DNA from: Izhakiella australiensis
GTDB taxonomy: Bacteria > Pseudomonadota > Gammaproteobacteria > Enterobacterales > Enterobacteriaceae
Reading direction: 5' to 3'
NCBI RefSeq assembly: GCF_002006995.1
Contig: NZ_MRUL01000004.1
Location: 124,001 to 188,000, forward strand
Length of the DNA stretch: 64,000 nt
Each line of letters begins with the position of its first letter. Position 1 is the first letter of the stretch. The position numbers and the translations under genes are program-made. The notes under the pieces are model-generated. The model did not search any database and had not been told where the DNA came from. It saw only the letters and a list, made by a program, of their open reading frames with translations. Shown here one piece after another: positions 1 through 9,813 of the stretch.

Positions 1-249
1 ACTAACTGTGCCGTGCTGGCCGTTCCGCTGCTGAGCGTAAATCTCAGCCATAGCTTTTTGCAGGCGGCGGTATTTGGCTTCAGCGCTTCACTCGGCTTCT
101 CGCTGGTAATGGTACTGTTTGCCGGCCTGCGTGAGCGCCTGGTTCTGGCTGACGTGCCCGCGCCGTTTAAAGGTAACTCTATCGCGCTGATCACCGCCGG
201 GCTGATGGCTCTGGCCTTTATGGGCTTCACCGGGCTGGTAAAATTCTGA
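1..249 (+). CDS. rsxA: RsxA, electron transport complex subunit A (3' part only)
   Basis: C-terminal 82 codons of an integral membrane subunit of the Rsx (Rnf-type) complex; the 5' end lies outside the window. The first visible codons read TNCAVLAV, the conserved TNC stretch of RsxA, followed by hydrophobic segments to a GLVKF end. In the Rnf family RsxA and RsxE form the paired membrane subunits. The stop codon TGA overlaps the ATG of rsxB by one base, so the two are translationally coupled. Identification rests on the TNC motif plus operon position. Confidence 0.95.
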   Translation, partial: TNCAVLAVPLLSVNLSHSFLQAAVFGFSASLGFSLVMVLFAGLRERLVLADVPAPFKGNSIALITAGLMALAFMGFTGLVKF

Positions 250-827
250 TGAGTGCAATCTGGATCGCTATTGCTGTACTTAGCGCACTGAGTCTGTTTT
301 TTGGCGGTCTGCTTGGCTACGCTTCGCGCCGGTTTAAAGTTGAAGATGACCCTATCGTCGAGAAAATTGACGCGCTGCTGCCGCAGAGTCAATGCGGCCA
401 GTGCGGTTATCCCGGCTGCCGCCCGTACGCAAACGCGGTTGGCAACAATGGCGAAGCGATTAATAAATGCGCGCCCGGCGGCGAGCAAACCATGCTTAAA
501 CTGGCGACGCTGCTGAATATCGAACCGCAGCCCATCGACGGTGACGATGAGGCCCGTGAACCGGTAAGAAAGGTGGCGTGGATCGACGAGGCCAACTGCA
601 TCGGCTGCACCAAATGCATTCAGGCCTGCCCGGTTGATGCCATCGTCGGCGCTACCCGCGCCATGCACACCGTACTAAGCGATGTCTGCACCGGCTGCGA
701 TCTCTGCGTAGCACCCTGCCCAACCGACTGCATTGAAATGCGACCAGTTGCCGTTACCCCTGCCAGCTGGAAATGGAATTTAGACACCATTCCGGTGCGC
801 GTGCTTCCTGCGGATAGCCATGCTTAA
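249..827 (+). CDS. rsxB: RsxB, ferredoxin-like electron transport subunit
   Basis: 192 residues. An N-terminal membrane anchor (about residues 4-24) is followed by a four-cysteine cluster of the type C-x2-C-x4-C (C49, C52, C57) plus C74, then two classic 4Fe-4S ferredoxin motifs (C117, C120, C123, C127 and C147, C150, C153, C157 region). In E. coli the Rsx complex keeps SoxR reduced and therefore switched off; RsxB carries electrons between subunits. The ATG overlaps the rsxA stop, and the end overlaps rsxC by 8 bp, typical of the operon. Confidence 0.97.
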   Translation: MSAIWIAIAVLSALSLFFGGLLGYASRRFKVEDDPIVEKIDALLPQSQCGQCGYPGCRPYANAVGNNGEAINKCAPGGEQTMLKLATLLNIEPQPIDGDDEAREPVRKVAWIDEANCIGCTKCIQACPVDAIVGATRAMHTVLSDVCTGCDLCVAPCPTDCIEMRPVAVTPASWKWNLDTIPVRVLPADSHA

Positions 828-2997
828 CCTGCTAAAGCTGTTTAAACAAGATCGCATCTGGGATTTCGACGGCGGTATTCATCCGCCGGAGATGAAAACC
901 CAGTCTAGCGGCACGCCTCTGCGTCAGCTGCCGCTGGCGTCGCGCTTTATTATTCCGCTAAAGCAGCATATTGGTCACGACGGCGAAATCTGCGTCAAGC
1001 CCGGAGATAAAGTGCTGCGCGGTCAACCACTCACCTTTGGCCAGGGTCGGATGCTGCCTGTCCATGCGCCAACCTCCGGCACAATAGAGGCGATAGCCCA
1101 TCATATGACAGCTCACCCTTCCGGGCTGAGCGAGCTCTGTATTTTCCTCGAAGCGGACGGCGAGGATCGCTGGGCGCCACGTAATTCTCTGGCAGATTAT
1201 CAGCAGCGGCCCCGCGCCGATCTCATTGCTCATATTCATCAGGCTGGCATCGCCGGACTTGGCGGCGCCGGTTTTCCTACCGCGCTTAAGCTAAAGGGCG
1301 GACAAAACAGCACCAGAACGTTAATTATCAACGCCGCAGAGTGTGAGCCTTATATTACCGCCGACGATCGCCTGATGCAGGACTGCGCCGCTGAAGTCGT
1401 GGAAGGAAGTCGTATCCTCGCCTGGATTTTACAGGCAGATAAAACCATGATCGGTATTGAGGATAATAAACCGCAGGCCATTAGCGCGCTGAAGCAGGCT
1501 CTGGCTGGCAGCGACGATATACAGCTGCGCGTCATCCCGACTAAATACCCGTCAGGCGGCGCCAAACAGCTGACAAAAATCCTCACCGGTAAAGAAGTTC
1601 CTCACGGCGGTCGTTCGTCAGATATTGGCGTGCTGATGCAAAACGTCGGCACGGCCTATGCCGTTAAGCGTGCGGTTATCGACGGCGAGGCGCTTACCGA
1701 ACGCGTGGTGACGCTAACCGGTGAGGCGCTAGCGCAGCCGGGCAACGTCTGGGGACGCCTTGGTACCCCGGTTAGCCATCTGCTGCACCATGCCGGCTTT
1801 ACGCCGCAGTCTGAGCAGATGGTGATCATGGGCGGTCCACTGATGGGCTTCACCCTGCCCGCGCTGGATGTGCCGGTGGTTAAGATAACCAACTGCCTGC
1901 TGGCGCCATCCGGCGACGAGATCGGTAAACCTGAAGAAGAGCAGCCCTGCATTCGCTGCAGCGCCTGTGCTGACGCCTGCCCGGCAGCGCTGCTGCCGCA
2001 GCAGCTTTACTGGTATAGCCGCGGCGGTGACCATGACAAAGCCCGGGCCCATCATCTGGATGATTGCATTGAATGCGGCGCCTGCGCCTACGTTTGCCCC
2101 AGCAATATTCCTTTGGTTCAGTATTATCGCCAGGAAAAAGCCGAACTCAGGGCCATAGATCTGGAAGTACGGCGAACCGCTGAAGCAAAAGCGCGTTTTG
2201 AAGCCCGCCAGAACCGCCTTGAGCGTGAAAAAGAGGCCCGTGAAGCCCGCCATCAGCAGGCAAAAACGGCTGTCGGTGAACGGGATCAGCAGGCTATTAG
2301 CGCCGCACTGGCTCGGGTTAAAGCTAAAAATAATCAGGCAGCGCAGCCCGTTGAAGTGCAAGCCGGCAGCACGCCGGATAACAGCGCAATAATAGCCCAG
2401 CGCGAAGCGCGTAAAGCCCAGGCGCGCGCGCGGCAGGCGGAAAGACAGAGCGAGATCGATCCGGTCGCCCGACAAAGTAGCGACCCGCGCAAGGCGGCAG
2501 TGGAAGCGGCCATTGCGCGCGCGAAAGCCAAAAAAGCCGCGCTGACGGCCCCTGAGAATGAAGAAAGTGGCGCGCAGTCGCCCGCCGTCGACCCGCGCAA
2601 GGCGGCAGTGGAAGCGGCCATTGCGCGTGCGAAAGCTAAAAAAGCCGCGCTGACAGCCCCTGAGAATGAAGAAAGTGGCGCGCAGCCGCCCGCCGTCGAC
2701 CCGCGCAAGGCGGCAGTGGAAGCAGCCATTGCGCGTGCGAAAGCTAAAAAAGCCGCGCTGACAGCCCCTGAGAATGAAGAAAGTGGCGCGCAGCCGCCCG
2801 CCGTCGACCCGCGCAAGGCGGCAGTGGAAGCAGCCATTGCGCGTGCGAAAGCTAAAAAAGCCGCGCTGACAGCCCCTGAGAATGAAGAAAGTGGCGCGCA
2901 GCCGCCCGCCGTCGACCCGCGCAAGGCGGCAGTGGAAGCAGCCATTGCGCGTGCGAAAGCTAAAAAAGCCGCACAACAACGGAATCAAGAGGAATAA
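820..2997 (+). CDS. rsxC: RsxC, NADH-binding/Fe-S electron transport subunit
   Basis: 725 residues. The N-terminal two thirds is the Rnf subunit C core: a glycine-rich stretch [10 protein letters not shown] for nucleotide/FMN binding near residue 145 and two 4Fe-4S motifs, [12 protein letters not shown] and [12 protein letters not shown], near residues 377 and 416. The last third is alanine/lysine-rich, charged and likely helical, and contains five near-identical 36-residue repeats starting [10 protein letters not shown]. In RnfC proteins this tail is variable in length. It starts 8 bp inside rsxB and is followed immediately by the rsxD ATG. Long open frames on the opposite strand here are by-products of the repeat. 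Confidence 0.96.
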   Translation: MLNLLKLFKQDRIWDFDGGIHPPEMKTQSSGTPLRQLPLASRFIIPLKQHIGHDGEICVKPGDKVLRGQPLTFGQGRMLPVHAPTSGTIEAIAHHMTAHPSGLSELCIFLEADGEDRWAPRNSLADYQQRPRADLIAHIHQAGIAGLGGAGFPTALKLKGGQNSTRTLIINAAECEPYITADDRLMQDCAAEVVEGSRILAWILQADKTMIGIEDNKPQAISALKQALAGSDDIQLRVIPTKYPSGGAKQLTKILTGKEVPHGGRSSDIGVLMQNVGTAYAVKRAVIDGEALTERVVTLTGEALAQPGNVWGRLGTPVSHLLHHAGFTPQSEQMVIMGGPLMGFTLPALDVPVVKITNCLLAPSGDEIGKPEEEQPCIRCSACADACPAALLPQQLYWYSRGGDHDKARAHHLDDCIECGACAYVCPSNIPLVQYYRQEKAELRAIDLEVRRTAEAKARFEARQNRLEREKEAREARHQQAKTAVGERDQQAISAALARVKAKNNQAAQPVEVQAGSTPDNSAIIAQREARKAQARARQAERQSEIDPVARQSSDPRKAAVEAAIARAKAKKAALTAPENEESGAQSPAVDPRKAAVEAAIARAKAKKAALTAPENEESGAQPPAVDPRKAAVEAAIARAKAKKAALTAPENEESGAQPPAVDPRKAAVEAAIARAKAKKAALTAPENEESGAQPPAVDPRKAAVEAAIARAKAKKAAQQRNQEE
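2482..2973 (+). repeat. 108 bp in-frame tandem repeat in rsxC, 4.6 copies
   Basis: Units start at 2482, 2590, 2698, 2806 and 2914, exactly 108 bp (36 codons) apart; the fifth is cut off after 20 codons at 2973. Each begins [20 protein letters not shown] and continues [12 protein letters not shown] with PPAV or SPAV at the end. Copies 3 and 4 look identical and copies 1 and 2 differ by a few synonymous bases, pointing to recent expansion by slippage or recombination. The period is a multiple of three, so copy number can change without breaking rsxC. Confidence 0.97.
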
Positions 2998-4056
2998 ATG
3001 GCGTTTCGCATTGCAAGCTCCCCCTATACCCACAACCACCGCAGCACCAGCAAAATCATGCTGCTGGTGCTGATAGCCGCTATCCCCGGTATAGCGGCAC
3101 AGTGGTATTACTTTGGCTGGGGTAACCTGATACAGGTTGCGATCGCGATCGTCACCGCGCTGGCGGCGGAAGGTCTGGCGTTAAAATTGCGCAACAGTCC
3201 GGTGCTACCGTCCTGGAGCGATTACTCAGCGGTGCTGACTGCCCTGCTGCTGGGAATCAGTATCCCTTCACTTGCCCCCTGGTGGATGGTGGTTATAGGT
3301 ACCGCCTTTGCAATTATTATTGCCAAACAGCTCTATGGCGGTCTGGGCCAGAATCCGTTCAATCCCGCCATGATTGGCTATGTAGTGCTGCTGATATCGT
3401 TTCCGGTTCAGATGACCAGCTGGCTACCACCGACTGAGCTACAGGCATCAAGCGCAGGTTTCGTTGACTCGCTGGCGGTAATATTCAGCGGCCACAGCCT
3501 GAGCGGTGAAAGCCTGCACCAGCTGCGCGAAGGGATTGATGGTATCAGCCAGGCGACGCCGCTGGATAATTTTAAAACCGGATTGACCGCCGGTCATCAC
3601 GCCAGTCAGCTGCTCGCTCAGCCTATTTACAGCGGCGTACTGGCGGGCCTTGGCTGGCAGTGGATCAACGTTGGCTTTCTGCTCGGCGGCCTGTTCTTAA
3701 TCAGTCGCAATACTATTCGCTGGCATATCCCGCTGAGTTTTCTGCTGTCGCTAACGCTATGCGCCGCTATCGGCTGGCTGATTGCGCCGGATAAGTTCGT
3801 GTCGCCGTTGATTCATCTGTTTTCTGGCGCCACGATGCTGGGTGCCTTTTTTATCGCCACCGATCCGGTCACAGCGTCCACCACCAACAAGGGACGTCTG
3901 ATATTTGGCGCTCTGATTGGCCTGCTGGTATGGCTAATTCGCAGCTTCGGCGGCTATCCTGACGGCGTAGCTTTTGCCGTGCTGCTGGCTAACATTACCG
4001 TGCCGCTAATAGATTACTATACGCAACCACGCGTTTACGGTCACAGGAAGGAGTAA
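2998..4056 (+). CDS. rsxD: RsxD, membrane FMN subunit of the electron transport complex
   Basis: 352 residues with about nine or ten hydrophobic segments. The motif ISQATPLDN places the flavinylated threonine at T187, the same number as in E. coli RsxD. A C-terminal [15 protein letters not shown] block is also conserved. The ATG follows the rsxC stop with no gap. Known role in the family: a membrane subunit with covalently bound FMN in the Rnf/Rsx chain. Confidence 0.97.
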   Translation: MAFRIASSPYTHNHRSTSKIMLLVLIAAIPGIAAQWYYFGWGNLIQVAIAIVTALAAEGLALKLRNSPVLPSWSDYSAVLTALLLGISIPSLAPWWMVVIGTAFAIIIAKQLYGGLGQNPFNPAMIGYVVLLISFPVQMTSWLPPTELQASSAGFVDSLAVIFSGHSLSGESLHQLREGIDGISQATPLDNFKTGLTAGHHASQLLAQPIYSGVLAGLGWQWINVGFLLGGLFLISRNTIRWHIPLSFLLSLTLCAAIGWLIAPDKFVSPLIHLFSGATMLGAFFIATDPVTASTTNKGRLIFGALIGLLVWLIRSFGGYPDGVAFAVLLANITVPLIDYYTQPRVYGHRKE

Positions 4057-4058
4057 AC

Positions 4059-4685
4059 ATGCTGGATGCGATTCGTAAAAATGGCGTAACGCTTGCGGTT
4101 TTCGCCGCCATCACCACCGGCATGACGGCGGTAATTAATGCGGTGACCAAACCCACTATCGAACATCAGAGCGAGCTGGCGCAAAAAGCGCTGCTTGATC
4201 AGGTGGTGCCGCCGGATATTTATAACAATAAGCTGCAGCAGGAATGTTACATTGTCACGGATAAGGCGCTGGGAAATATGAACCCTCACCACCTTTATCT
4301 GGCGCGTAAAAACGGCAAACCGGTCGCGGTAGCTATTGAAACCACCGCCCCCGATGGTTATTCCGGCAATATCCAGATGCTGGTTGGCGCTGATTTTAAG
4401 GGAAAAGTGTTGGGGACCCGGGTTGTTGAGCACCATGAAACCCCAGGCCTGGGAGATAAAATTGATTTGCGTATTTCCGATTGGATTTTATCTTTCAATG
4501 GTAAAGTCATTCATGGCAGCGCCGATACGCAATTTGCGGTAAAAAAAGATGGCGGTGATTTCGACCAGTTTACCGGCGCGACTATTACTCCGCGTGCGGT
4601 GGTTAACGCAGTTAAACGCACCACGCTTTATGTGGAAACCCTGCCACCTCAACTGGACTCACTGACGGCTTGTGGAGAGCAATAA
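4059..4685 (+). CDS. rsxG: RsxG, FMN-carrying electron transport subunit
   Basis: 208 residues: one N-terminal membrane helix (about 10-28) and a periplasmic FMN-binding domain. The flavinylation motif TGAT is present with the acceptor threonine at T175, close to the end, as in RnfG/RsxG. A strong ribosome site (AAGGAG) lies just before the ATG, at the end of rsxD. Its stop overlaps the rsxE ATG by one base. Confidence 0.97.
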   Translation: MLDAIRKNGVTLAVFAAITTGMTAVINAVTKPTIEHQSELAQKALLDQVVPPDIYNNKLQQECYIVTDKALGNMNPHHLYLARKNGKPVAVAIETTAPDGYSGNIQMLVGADFKGKVLGTRVVEHHETPGLGDKIDLRISDWILSFNGKVIHGSADTQFAVKKDGGDFDQFTGATITPRAVVNAVKRTTLYVETLPPQLDSLTACGEQ

Positions 4686-5395
4686 TGAGCGAAGCTAAGA
4701 ATCTGCTAATTGGCGGACTGTGGAAAAATAATTCTGCGCTGGTACAGCTGCTGGGCCTCTGCCCTTTGCTGGCGGTAACGTCCACAGCGACCAATGCGCT
4801 GGGCCTTGGGCTGGCAACGACGCTGGTGCTGACTTGCACCAATAGCGGAATATCGCTTTCCCGCCGCTGGGTGCCTTCGGAAATCCGCATCCCAATTTAC
4901 GTGATGATCATCGCGGCAGTTGTCAGCTGCGTACAGATGCTGATTGCCGCCTGGGCGCCAGAGCTGAATCAGTCTTTGGGCATTTTTATTCCGCTGATTG
5001 TCACCAACTGTATTGTTGTCGGACGGGCGGAAGCCGTGGCCTCTAAAAGCAGCGTGCCGCTTGCCGCGCTGGATGGCATGGCAATTGGCCTTGGCGCCAC
5101 CAGCGTGATGGTGGTCCTTGGCTCGATTCGCGAAATTATCGGCAACGGCACGATTTTCAACGGCGCCGACCAGCTGCTTGGCCCGTGGGCGAAGGCAATG
5201 CGCATTGAGGTCTTTCATTTTGACTCGCCAATGCTGCTGGCGATGCTGCCGCCAGGTGCTTTTATCGGGCTTGGCATGCTGCTGGCGTGTAAATATCTGA
5301 TCGACAAAAAAATGAAACAGCGTGCGGCCCTGCGCGCTGAGCAACAGCAGACGGCTGGCGCTGAACTGAAAGGACAAACGGGAAGTGCCGCGTGA
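4685..5395 (+). CDS. rsxE: RsxE, electron transport complex membrane subunit
   Basis: 236 residues, six predicted membrane helices, with the highly conserved stretches [20 protein letters not shown] and [18 protein letters not shown]. The ATG at 4685 (overlapping the rsxG stop) is preferred to an in-frame TTG at 4670 because it gives the MSEAKN start seen in E. coli. RsxE pairs with RsxA in the membrane core. The end overlaps the GTG start of nth by 4 bp. Confidence 0.97.
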   Translation: MSEAKNLLIGGLWKNNSALVQLLGLCPLLAVTSTATNALGLGLATTLVLTCTNSGISLSRRWVPSEIRIPIYVMIIAAVVSCVQMLIAAWAPELNQSLGIFIPLIVTNCIVVGRAEAVASKSSVPLAALDGMAIGLGATSVMVVLGSIREIIGNGTIFNGADQLLGPWAKAMRIEVFHFDSPMLLAMLPPGAFIGLGMLLACKYLIDKKMKQRAALRAEQQQTAGAELKGQTGSAA

Positions 5396-6030
5396 ATAAA
5401 GCAAAACGTCAGCAGATACTGGAACGTCTGCGCGCAGATAATCCCCACCCAACAACCGAGCTGAATTTTTCCTCGCCTTTTGAACTGCTGATCGCGGTTT
5501 TACTTTCAGCGCAGGCGACGGATGTAAGCGTGAATAAAGCCACCGCCCGCCTTTATCCCGTGGCCAATACGCCGCAGGCAATGCTGGCGCTTGGCGTGGA
5601 CGGCGTAAAGGAATACATCAAAACCATCGGCTTGTTTAACAGCAAAGCAGAAAATGTGATTAAAACCTGTCGCCTGCTGCTGGAAAAACACGGCGGCGAA
5701 GTTCCGGAAGACCGGATGGCGCTGGAAGCACTGCCCGGCGTCGGGCGCAAAACGGCAAACGTCGTGCTGAATACCGCCTTTGGCTGGCCGACGATTGCCG
5801 TCGATACGCATATTTTTCGCGTTTCAAACCGCACGCGCTTTGCGCCAGGTAGTAATGTCGAGCAGGTTGAAGATAAGCTGCTTAAAGTCGTACCTTCAGA
5901 GTTCAAAATTGACTGTCACCATTGGCTTATTCTCCACGGCCGTTATACCTGCGTAGCGCGCAAACCCCGCTGCGGCGCCTGCATTATTGAAGACCTGTGC
6001 GAATACGATCAGAAAACGGAAATCGCCTGA
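5392..6030 (+). CDS. nth: Endonuclease III, DNA glycosylase/AP lyase
   Basis: 212 residues, start GTG as in E. coli. It removes oxidised pyrimidines and cuts abasic sites in base excision repair. The helix-hairpin-helix [11 protein letters not shown] carries catalytic lysine K120, with aspartate D138 in the TIAVDTH stretch. The C-terminal Fe-S loop cysteines are C187, C194, C197 and C203. All match E. coli numbering. It is the last gene of the rsx operon, coupled to rsxE by a 4 bp overlap. Confidence 0.98.
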   Translation: MNKAKRQQILERLRADNPHPTTELNFSSPFELLIAVLLSAQATDVSVNKATARLYPVANTPQAMLALGVDGVKEYIKTIGLFNSKAENVIKTCRLLLEKHGGEVPEDRMALEALPGVGRKTANVVLNTAFGWPTIAVDTHIFRVSNRTRFAPGSNVEQVEDKLLKVVPSEFKIDCHHWLILHGRYTCVARKPRCGACIIEDLCEYDQKTEIA

Positions 6031-6064
6031 CGCCCGTATTCGGACGTCAGGCCTACTGCTTTTA
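6025..6064 (+). terminator. Hairpin after nth
   Basis: An 8 bp perfect stem, GCCTGACG at 6025-6032 and CGTCAGGC at 6045-6052, overlaps the nth stop codon and is followed by a short T-rich stretch (GCTTTTAG). It is a plausible but weak intrinsic terminator of the rsx-nth operon, convergent with the padR-type gene. Confidence 0.5.
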
Positions 6065-6102
6065 GTCGCTTATCGATGGCGCTTACCACCTGCCGGTTTC
6101 CT

Positions 6103-6870
6103 TTATGACTTATCCTTCAGCGCCCGCAGTTGCTGCAGGGCCTCGGTAAGAATTTTGGCGGCCTGCTTCTGCGCCTCGTCACTACTTTGGTGCCAGTTGT
6201 GCATCTCACCGCGCAGTGCGTGCAGCGCGTCCATCAATTGCGGCGTGAATACCTGACGCTGCTCACGCATCGCCTGATTAAACGACTCACTTTGTCGGGC
6301 AAACATTTCCAGCTTAGCCAATAGCGCCTCAGCCGCCGGACGATTCTCTTCCAGCCAGCGCTCTCCCTCTGATGAAATGGCATAGCGCTTGCGGCTGCCC
6401 TCGGGCTGTACGCTGACATAACCAACGTCTTCCATGTAGCTCATTGCCGGATATATCACACCGGGGCTCGGCGTATAAAAGCCCCCGCTGCGTTCCGCAA
6501 GCAGTTTAATCAGCTCATAGCCGTAGCTGGGCTGCTGTTTAAGCAGGCTGAGTAATAAAAGCTGCAGTTCTTCAGCGCCAAACTTGCGGCCGCGAACAAA
6601 AGATGGCCGCCCTGCGCCACGCCCGCCTTCTGCGGAAAACATACCGCCCGGACCACCGCGAGAACGCCCGCCGCCGCGGCCGATAAAATGCATGTGGTGT
6701 GGAAAATCGCCTCTGGCGTGATGCAGACGGAACATAGCCTCACGCCACTCCGACTCAATCATCTGCTGTTCATCATCATGGCAATCATCTTCCCGCCGCT
6801 GACGCGGGTGGCAATGATCATGGTAAAAGCGTGCGTGGTCACGGTGCCCTTTAAACATATGACGAAACAT
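6103..6870 (-). CDS. PadR-family metal-responsive regulator, YqjI-like
   Basis: 255 residues. Residues 1-62 hold 12 histidines and two cysteines (H4, H9, H12, H17, H19, C20, H21, C30, H31, H50, H51, H58, H59, H61), then a Gly/Arg-rich linker (64-94). A PadR winged helix follows (about 97-175) with GYELIK, the family signature TPSPGVIYPAMSYME and a C-terminal helical dimerisation part. E. coli YqjI, a nickel-responsive repressor of yqjH, has the same plan: metal-binding His-rich head plus PadR domain. The ATG at 6870 is chosen for its AGGAG site 6 bp upstream. No yqjH partner is nearby; the gene stands alone between nth and dtpA, unlike E. coli. Metal identity is inferred. Confidence 0.85.
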   Translation of the reverse strand: MFRHMFKGHRDHARFYHDHCHPRQRREDDCHDDEQQMIESEWREAMFRLHHARGDFPHHMHFIGRGGGRSRGGPGGMFSAEGGRGAGRPSFVRGRKFGAEELQLLLLSLLKQQPSYGYELIKLLAERSGGFYTPSPGVIYPAMSYMEDVGYVSVQPEGSRKRYAISSEGERWLEENRPAAEALLAKLEMFARQSESFNQAMREQRQVFTPQLMDALHALRGEMHNWHQSSDEAQKQAAKILTEALQQLRALKDKS

Positions 6871-6886
6871 AGTTATCTCCTGAGTT

Positions 6887-6926
6887 ACTATCGTAAGATA
6901 CACAACCTTATATATCTTACGATAGT
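6887..6926. promoter_or_regulatory. Perfect inverted repeat, probable PadR/YqjI-type operator
   Basis: ACTATCGTAAGATA at 6887-6900 is repeated in perfect reverse complement at 6913-6926, with a 12 bp AT-rich spacer. It begins 17 bp upstream of the regulator's ATG, where a repressor would block its own transcription. Each arm also contains the shorter near-palindrome TATCTTACGATA, so it may bind two dimers. Autoregulation is inferred from position and symmetry. Confidence 0.75.
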
Positions 6927-6930
6927 TAAT

Positions 6931-7534
6931 TGCAAGCTCTCTGCCGAACAGGACTTCTCAGGAGCAAGACAAAGGGATTTTCAGCGTAGAAATAACAAAA
7001 CAAAAATATTGTACTGACTTAACATTGAATGACTATTTTTTACTCTTAATTAAAAGCAAAACTCATAGATAAACTTCTTTTACAATTCAAAACTACTGCA
7101 AATTTTATGACTTTGATCACATGATTTCGCCATAGATGCCACAACGACGCTTTTTAATAGTTTTTAGTCATATTTGACGCCAAAAATTCAAAATAAAAAT
7201 CCACATCCTGCTACAAATTCAGGCATTAAGTTCATAAAAAGAACAAACAGCAACATCATCTAAAATATAAATAAAAATCAGCCACTCATCAAAATAATAA
7301 ACCATAATTTAATAAATAATCAGAATTTAACATCGAATAATCCAGTTAAAATCAACTTTTAAAGCCTGTAAACGTTTAAACAATAATGATAAAAAATACT
7401 TGCCTGCATGGCAGTAATCAGCGAAATTAGTCAGCTGAATTTTCCCCTCTTTAAACAAAGTCGCGAAAGTTTTACACAATAACGCCGACTTAATTCCTGA
7501 TAAAAAACAGGATTGCAAAACCAGAGGTACATAA
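6931..7534. other. AT-rich 600 bp non-coding region before dtpA
   Basis: No convincing gene on either strand. The base composition is much more AT-rich than the flanking genes, with many A and T tracts. It must hold the dtpA promoter and probably a long leader; a CRP-like site is at 7106. The last base runs directly into the dtpA GTG start, preceded by the ribosome site CAGAGG. Confidence 0.6.
7106..7121. promoter_or_regulatory. CRP-like site upstream of dtpA
   Basis: TATGA-CTTTGA-TCACA matches the CRP pattern TGTGA-N6-TCACA in 9 of 10 positions, and flanking A/T runs fit the extended consensus. It lies about 415 bp before the dtpA start, so the target promoter would be well upstream. Site called by eye only. 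Confidence 0.4.
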
Positions 7535-9043
7535 GTGTCAACTGCAAACAACAACAGTGATGGCGTGTCGAGCCTTAACTCTTTTCGGCAACCAAAAGCG
7601 TTTTATCTGATATTTTCCATCGAGTTATGGGAGCGTTTTGGTTTCTATGGCCTGCAGGCCATTATGGCTGTCTATCTGGTCAGACAGCTGGGTATGTCAG
7701 AAGCCGAATCTATTACCCTTTTCTCTTCATTCAGCGCGCTGGTATATGGCCTGGTGGCGATAGGTGGCTGGCTGGGTGATAAAGTACTGGGCACAAAACG
7801 CGTGATCATTCTTGGCGTAATGGTGCTGGCGCTGGGCTATGCCACTGTGGCCTGGTCGGGCCATAACGTTACGCAGGTATATGTCGGCATGGCCACCATT
7901 GCCGTCGGCAGCGGCCTGTTTAAAGCCAACCCTTCTTCGCTGCTATCAACCTGCTATGAAAAAGACGATCCGCGCCTCGATGGCGCCTTTACCATGTTCT
8001 ACATGGCCATCAATATCGGCTCATTTATCTCAATGATGCTGACCCCGTGGCTGGCGGCTAAATATGGCTGGAGCGTGGCATTCTCTTTATCGGTTATCGG
8101 TCTGATCATCACCCTGTTCAACTTCCTGTTCTGTCAGCGCCAGGTTAAAAACAATGGTTCAAAACCTGACTTCGCCGCGCTGCACTTTGGCAAACTGCTC
8201 GCTACGCTGCTGGGCGTCGTGGCACTGATTGCCATTGCGACCTGGCTGCTGCACCATCAGGATATCGCGCGTATTGCGCTGAGCGTGGTGGCCGTTGGCA
8301 TCGTCGTTATTTTTGCTAAGGAAGCATTTGCCTTACATGGTACGGCCCGGCGCAGAATGATTGTCGCCTTCCTGCTAATGGTTGAAGCCATCGTCTTCTT
8401 TGTGCTTTACATGCAGATGCCAACCTCACTGAACTTCTTTGCCATTCGTAACGTCGAGCACTCGATTTTTGGCTTTGCCTTTGAACCGGAACAGTTTCAG
8501 GCGCTGAACCCGATGTGGATTATGGTCGCCAGCCCCATTCTTGCCGCGGTGTATAACAAAATGGGTGACCGCATGCCGATGCCGCATAAATTCGCCTTCG
8601 GCATGGTGCTGTGCTGCTGTGCCTTTATGGTGCTGCCGCTGGGAACTAAATTTGCCAGCGAAGCGGGAATTGTGCCGGTCAGCTGGCTGATCCTGAGCTA
8701 TGCGTTGCAAAGCATTGGCGAGCTGATGATCTCTGGTCTGGGGCTGGCCATGGTTGCCCAGCTGGTTCCCCAGCGTCTGATGGGCTTTATCATGGGGTCG
8801 TGGTTCCTGACCACCGCCGGCGCGGCTCTCGTTGCGGGTAAAGTAGCCAATCTGATGGCGGTGCCAGACAACGTGAACGACCCGCTGGAATCACTGCACA
8901 TTTACGGTCACGTTTTTATGCAGATCGGAATTGCTACCGGCGTGATTGCCGTGCTAATGCTGCTGACCGCGCCGCTGCTTAATCGCATGACCCAGGATAA
9001 CCAGCCAAAACAGCTGGAACAGCCGGAAACCACCGCCAGCTGA
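7535..9043 (+). CDS. dtpA: Dipeptide/tripeptide permease DtpA (POT family)
   Basis: 502 residues, start GTG giving MSTANNN as in E. coli (MSTANQK). A proton-coupled di/tripeptide symporter of the inner membrane with about 14 helices. The POT signature ExxER is present as [12 protein letters not shown] near residue 30, followed by the [10 protein letters not shown] and [16 protein letters not shown] motifs of the family. In E. coli it follows nth directly; here the PadR-type gene is inserted. Almost end-to-end similarity to E. coli DtpA (formerly TppB). Confidence 0.97.
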   Translation: MSTANNNSDGVSSLNSFRQPKAFYLIFSIELWERFGFYGLQAIMAVYLVRQLGMSEAESITLFSSFSALVYGLVAIGGWLGDKVLGTKRVIILGVMVLALGYATVAWSGHNVTQVYVGMATIAVGSGLFKANPSSLLSTCYEKDDPRLDGAFTMFYMAINIGSFISMMLTPWLAAKYGWSVAFSLSVIGLIITLFNFLFCQRQVKNNGSKPDFAALHFGKLLATLLGVVALIAIATWLLHHQDIARIALSVVAVGIVVIFAKEAFALHGTARRRMIVAFLLMVEAIVFFVLYMQMPTSLNFFAIRNVEHSIFGFAFEPEQFQALNPMWIMVASPILAAVYNKMGDRMPMPHKFAFGMVLCCCAFMVLPLGTKFASEAGIVPVSWLILSYALQSIGELMISGLGLAMVAQLVPQRLMGFIMGSWFLTTAGAALVAGKVANLMAVPDNVNDPLESLHIYGHVFMQIGIATGVIAVLMLLTAPLLNRMTQDNQPKQLEQPETTAS

Positions 9044-9171
9044 GTGCAACAGGTGGCGCCGCAACGGCGTCACCTTCGCTGTTATTCCCCGCTGATATTG
9101 CGCCCGCGCACTGTTTTTTCGCCCCAGCCCACTTATGATGACGTTATCCTTTGAACCTACAGGAGATCATA

Positions 9172-9777
9172 ATGAAACTGTACACCAAGGCCGGAGCCTG
9201 TTCACTTTCCCCTCATATCATCCTGCGTGAAACCGGGCTTGATTTCACCCTGATAAACGTTGATTTAAAAGCCCGCACAACGGAACAGGGAGAGGATTAC
9301 CTGACTATCAATCCCAAAGGTCAGGTACCGGCTCTGCAGCTTGATGACGGCAGCGTGCTGACTGAAGGCCAGGCGATCGTCCAGTATCTCGCCGACCTTA
9401 AGCCGGACCGTCATCTGCTGGAACCGACGGGCAACATGGCGCGCTATCGTACCCTTGAGTGGCTAAGCTATATTTCCAGCGAGCTGCACAAAAGCTTTTC
9501 GCCGCTGTTCCGCCCCGGTACGAGCGATGAAATGAAGCAGCAATGCCGAAGCGTGCTTGAGCAAAAGTTCCGCTACGTTGACAGCATGCTGCCTGACCAG
9601 TGCTGGCTGACGGGTAATTATTTCACGGTGGCCGACGCTTATCTTTTCACCGTATTACGCTGGGGTCATGCCCTGAAGCTGAATCTGGCAGAATTGGCCG
9701 CGCTGGAAGCATGGCGTCAACGCGTGGCGCAGCGTCCGGCGGTTATCGCGGCATTACAGGCTGAAGGTCTGAGCTAA
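9172..9777 (+). CDS. gstA: Glutathione S-transferase GstA (beta class)
   Basis: 201 residues, the same length as E. coli GstA. Beta-class enzymes use a cysteine: here C10 in MKLYTKAGAC. An N-terminal thioredoxin-like domain (about 1-80, with NPKGQVPAL cis-proline loop and TEGQAIVQYL) is followed by an all-helical C-terminal domain. It conjugates glutathione to electrophiles in the cytoplasm. The ATG at 9172 is chosen for the AGGAG site 7 bp upstream and homology; an earlier in-frame TTG at 9151 is ignored. Confidence 0.96.
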   Translation: MKLYTKAGACSLSPHIILRETGLDFTLINVDLKARTTEQGEDYLTINPKGQVPALQLDDGSVLTEGQAIVQYLADLKPDRHLLEPTGNMARYRTLEWLSYISSELHKSFSPLFRPGTSDEMKQQCRSVLEQKFRYVDSMLPDQCWLTGNYFTVADAYLFTVLRWGHALKLNLAELAALEAWRQRVAQRPAVIAALQAEGLS

Positions 9778-9786
9778 ATGAGGAGT

Positions 9787-9813
9787 CCGGGGGCGCTGCG
9801 CCCCCGGTTTATT
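9787..9813 (+). terminator. Intrinsic terminator after gstA
   Basis: A 9 bp GC stem, CCGGGGGCG at 9787-9795 and CGCCCCCGG at 9799-9807, with a 3 nt loop and TTTATT after it. It sits between the convergent gstA and pdxY. Confidence 0.85.

Noticed and set aside
2334-2945. A second reverse-strand repeat frame ([15 protein letters not shown]-type)
   Set aside because: Same cause: a shadow of the 108 bp repeat, with low-complexity translation and no start signal.
1729-3039. A 436-codon open frame on the reverse strand across rsxC
   Set aside because: It runs antisense through the rsxC tandem repeat; absence of stops comes from the repeated GC-rich unit. No ribosome site or recognisable domain.
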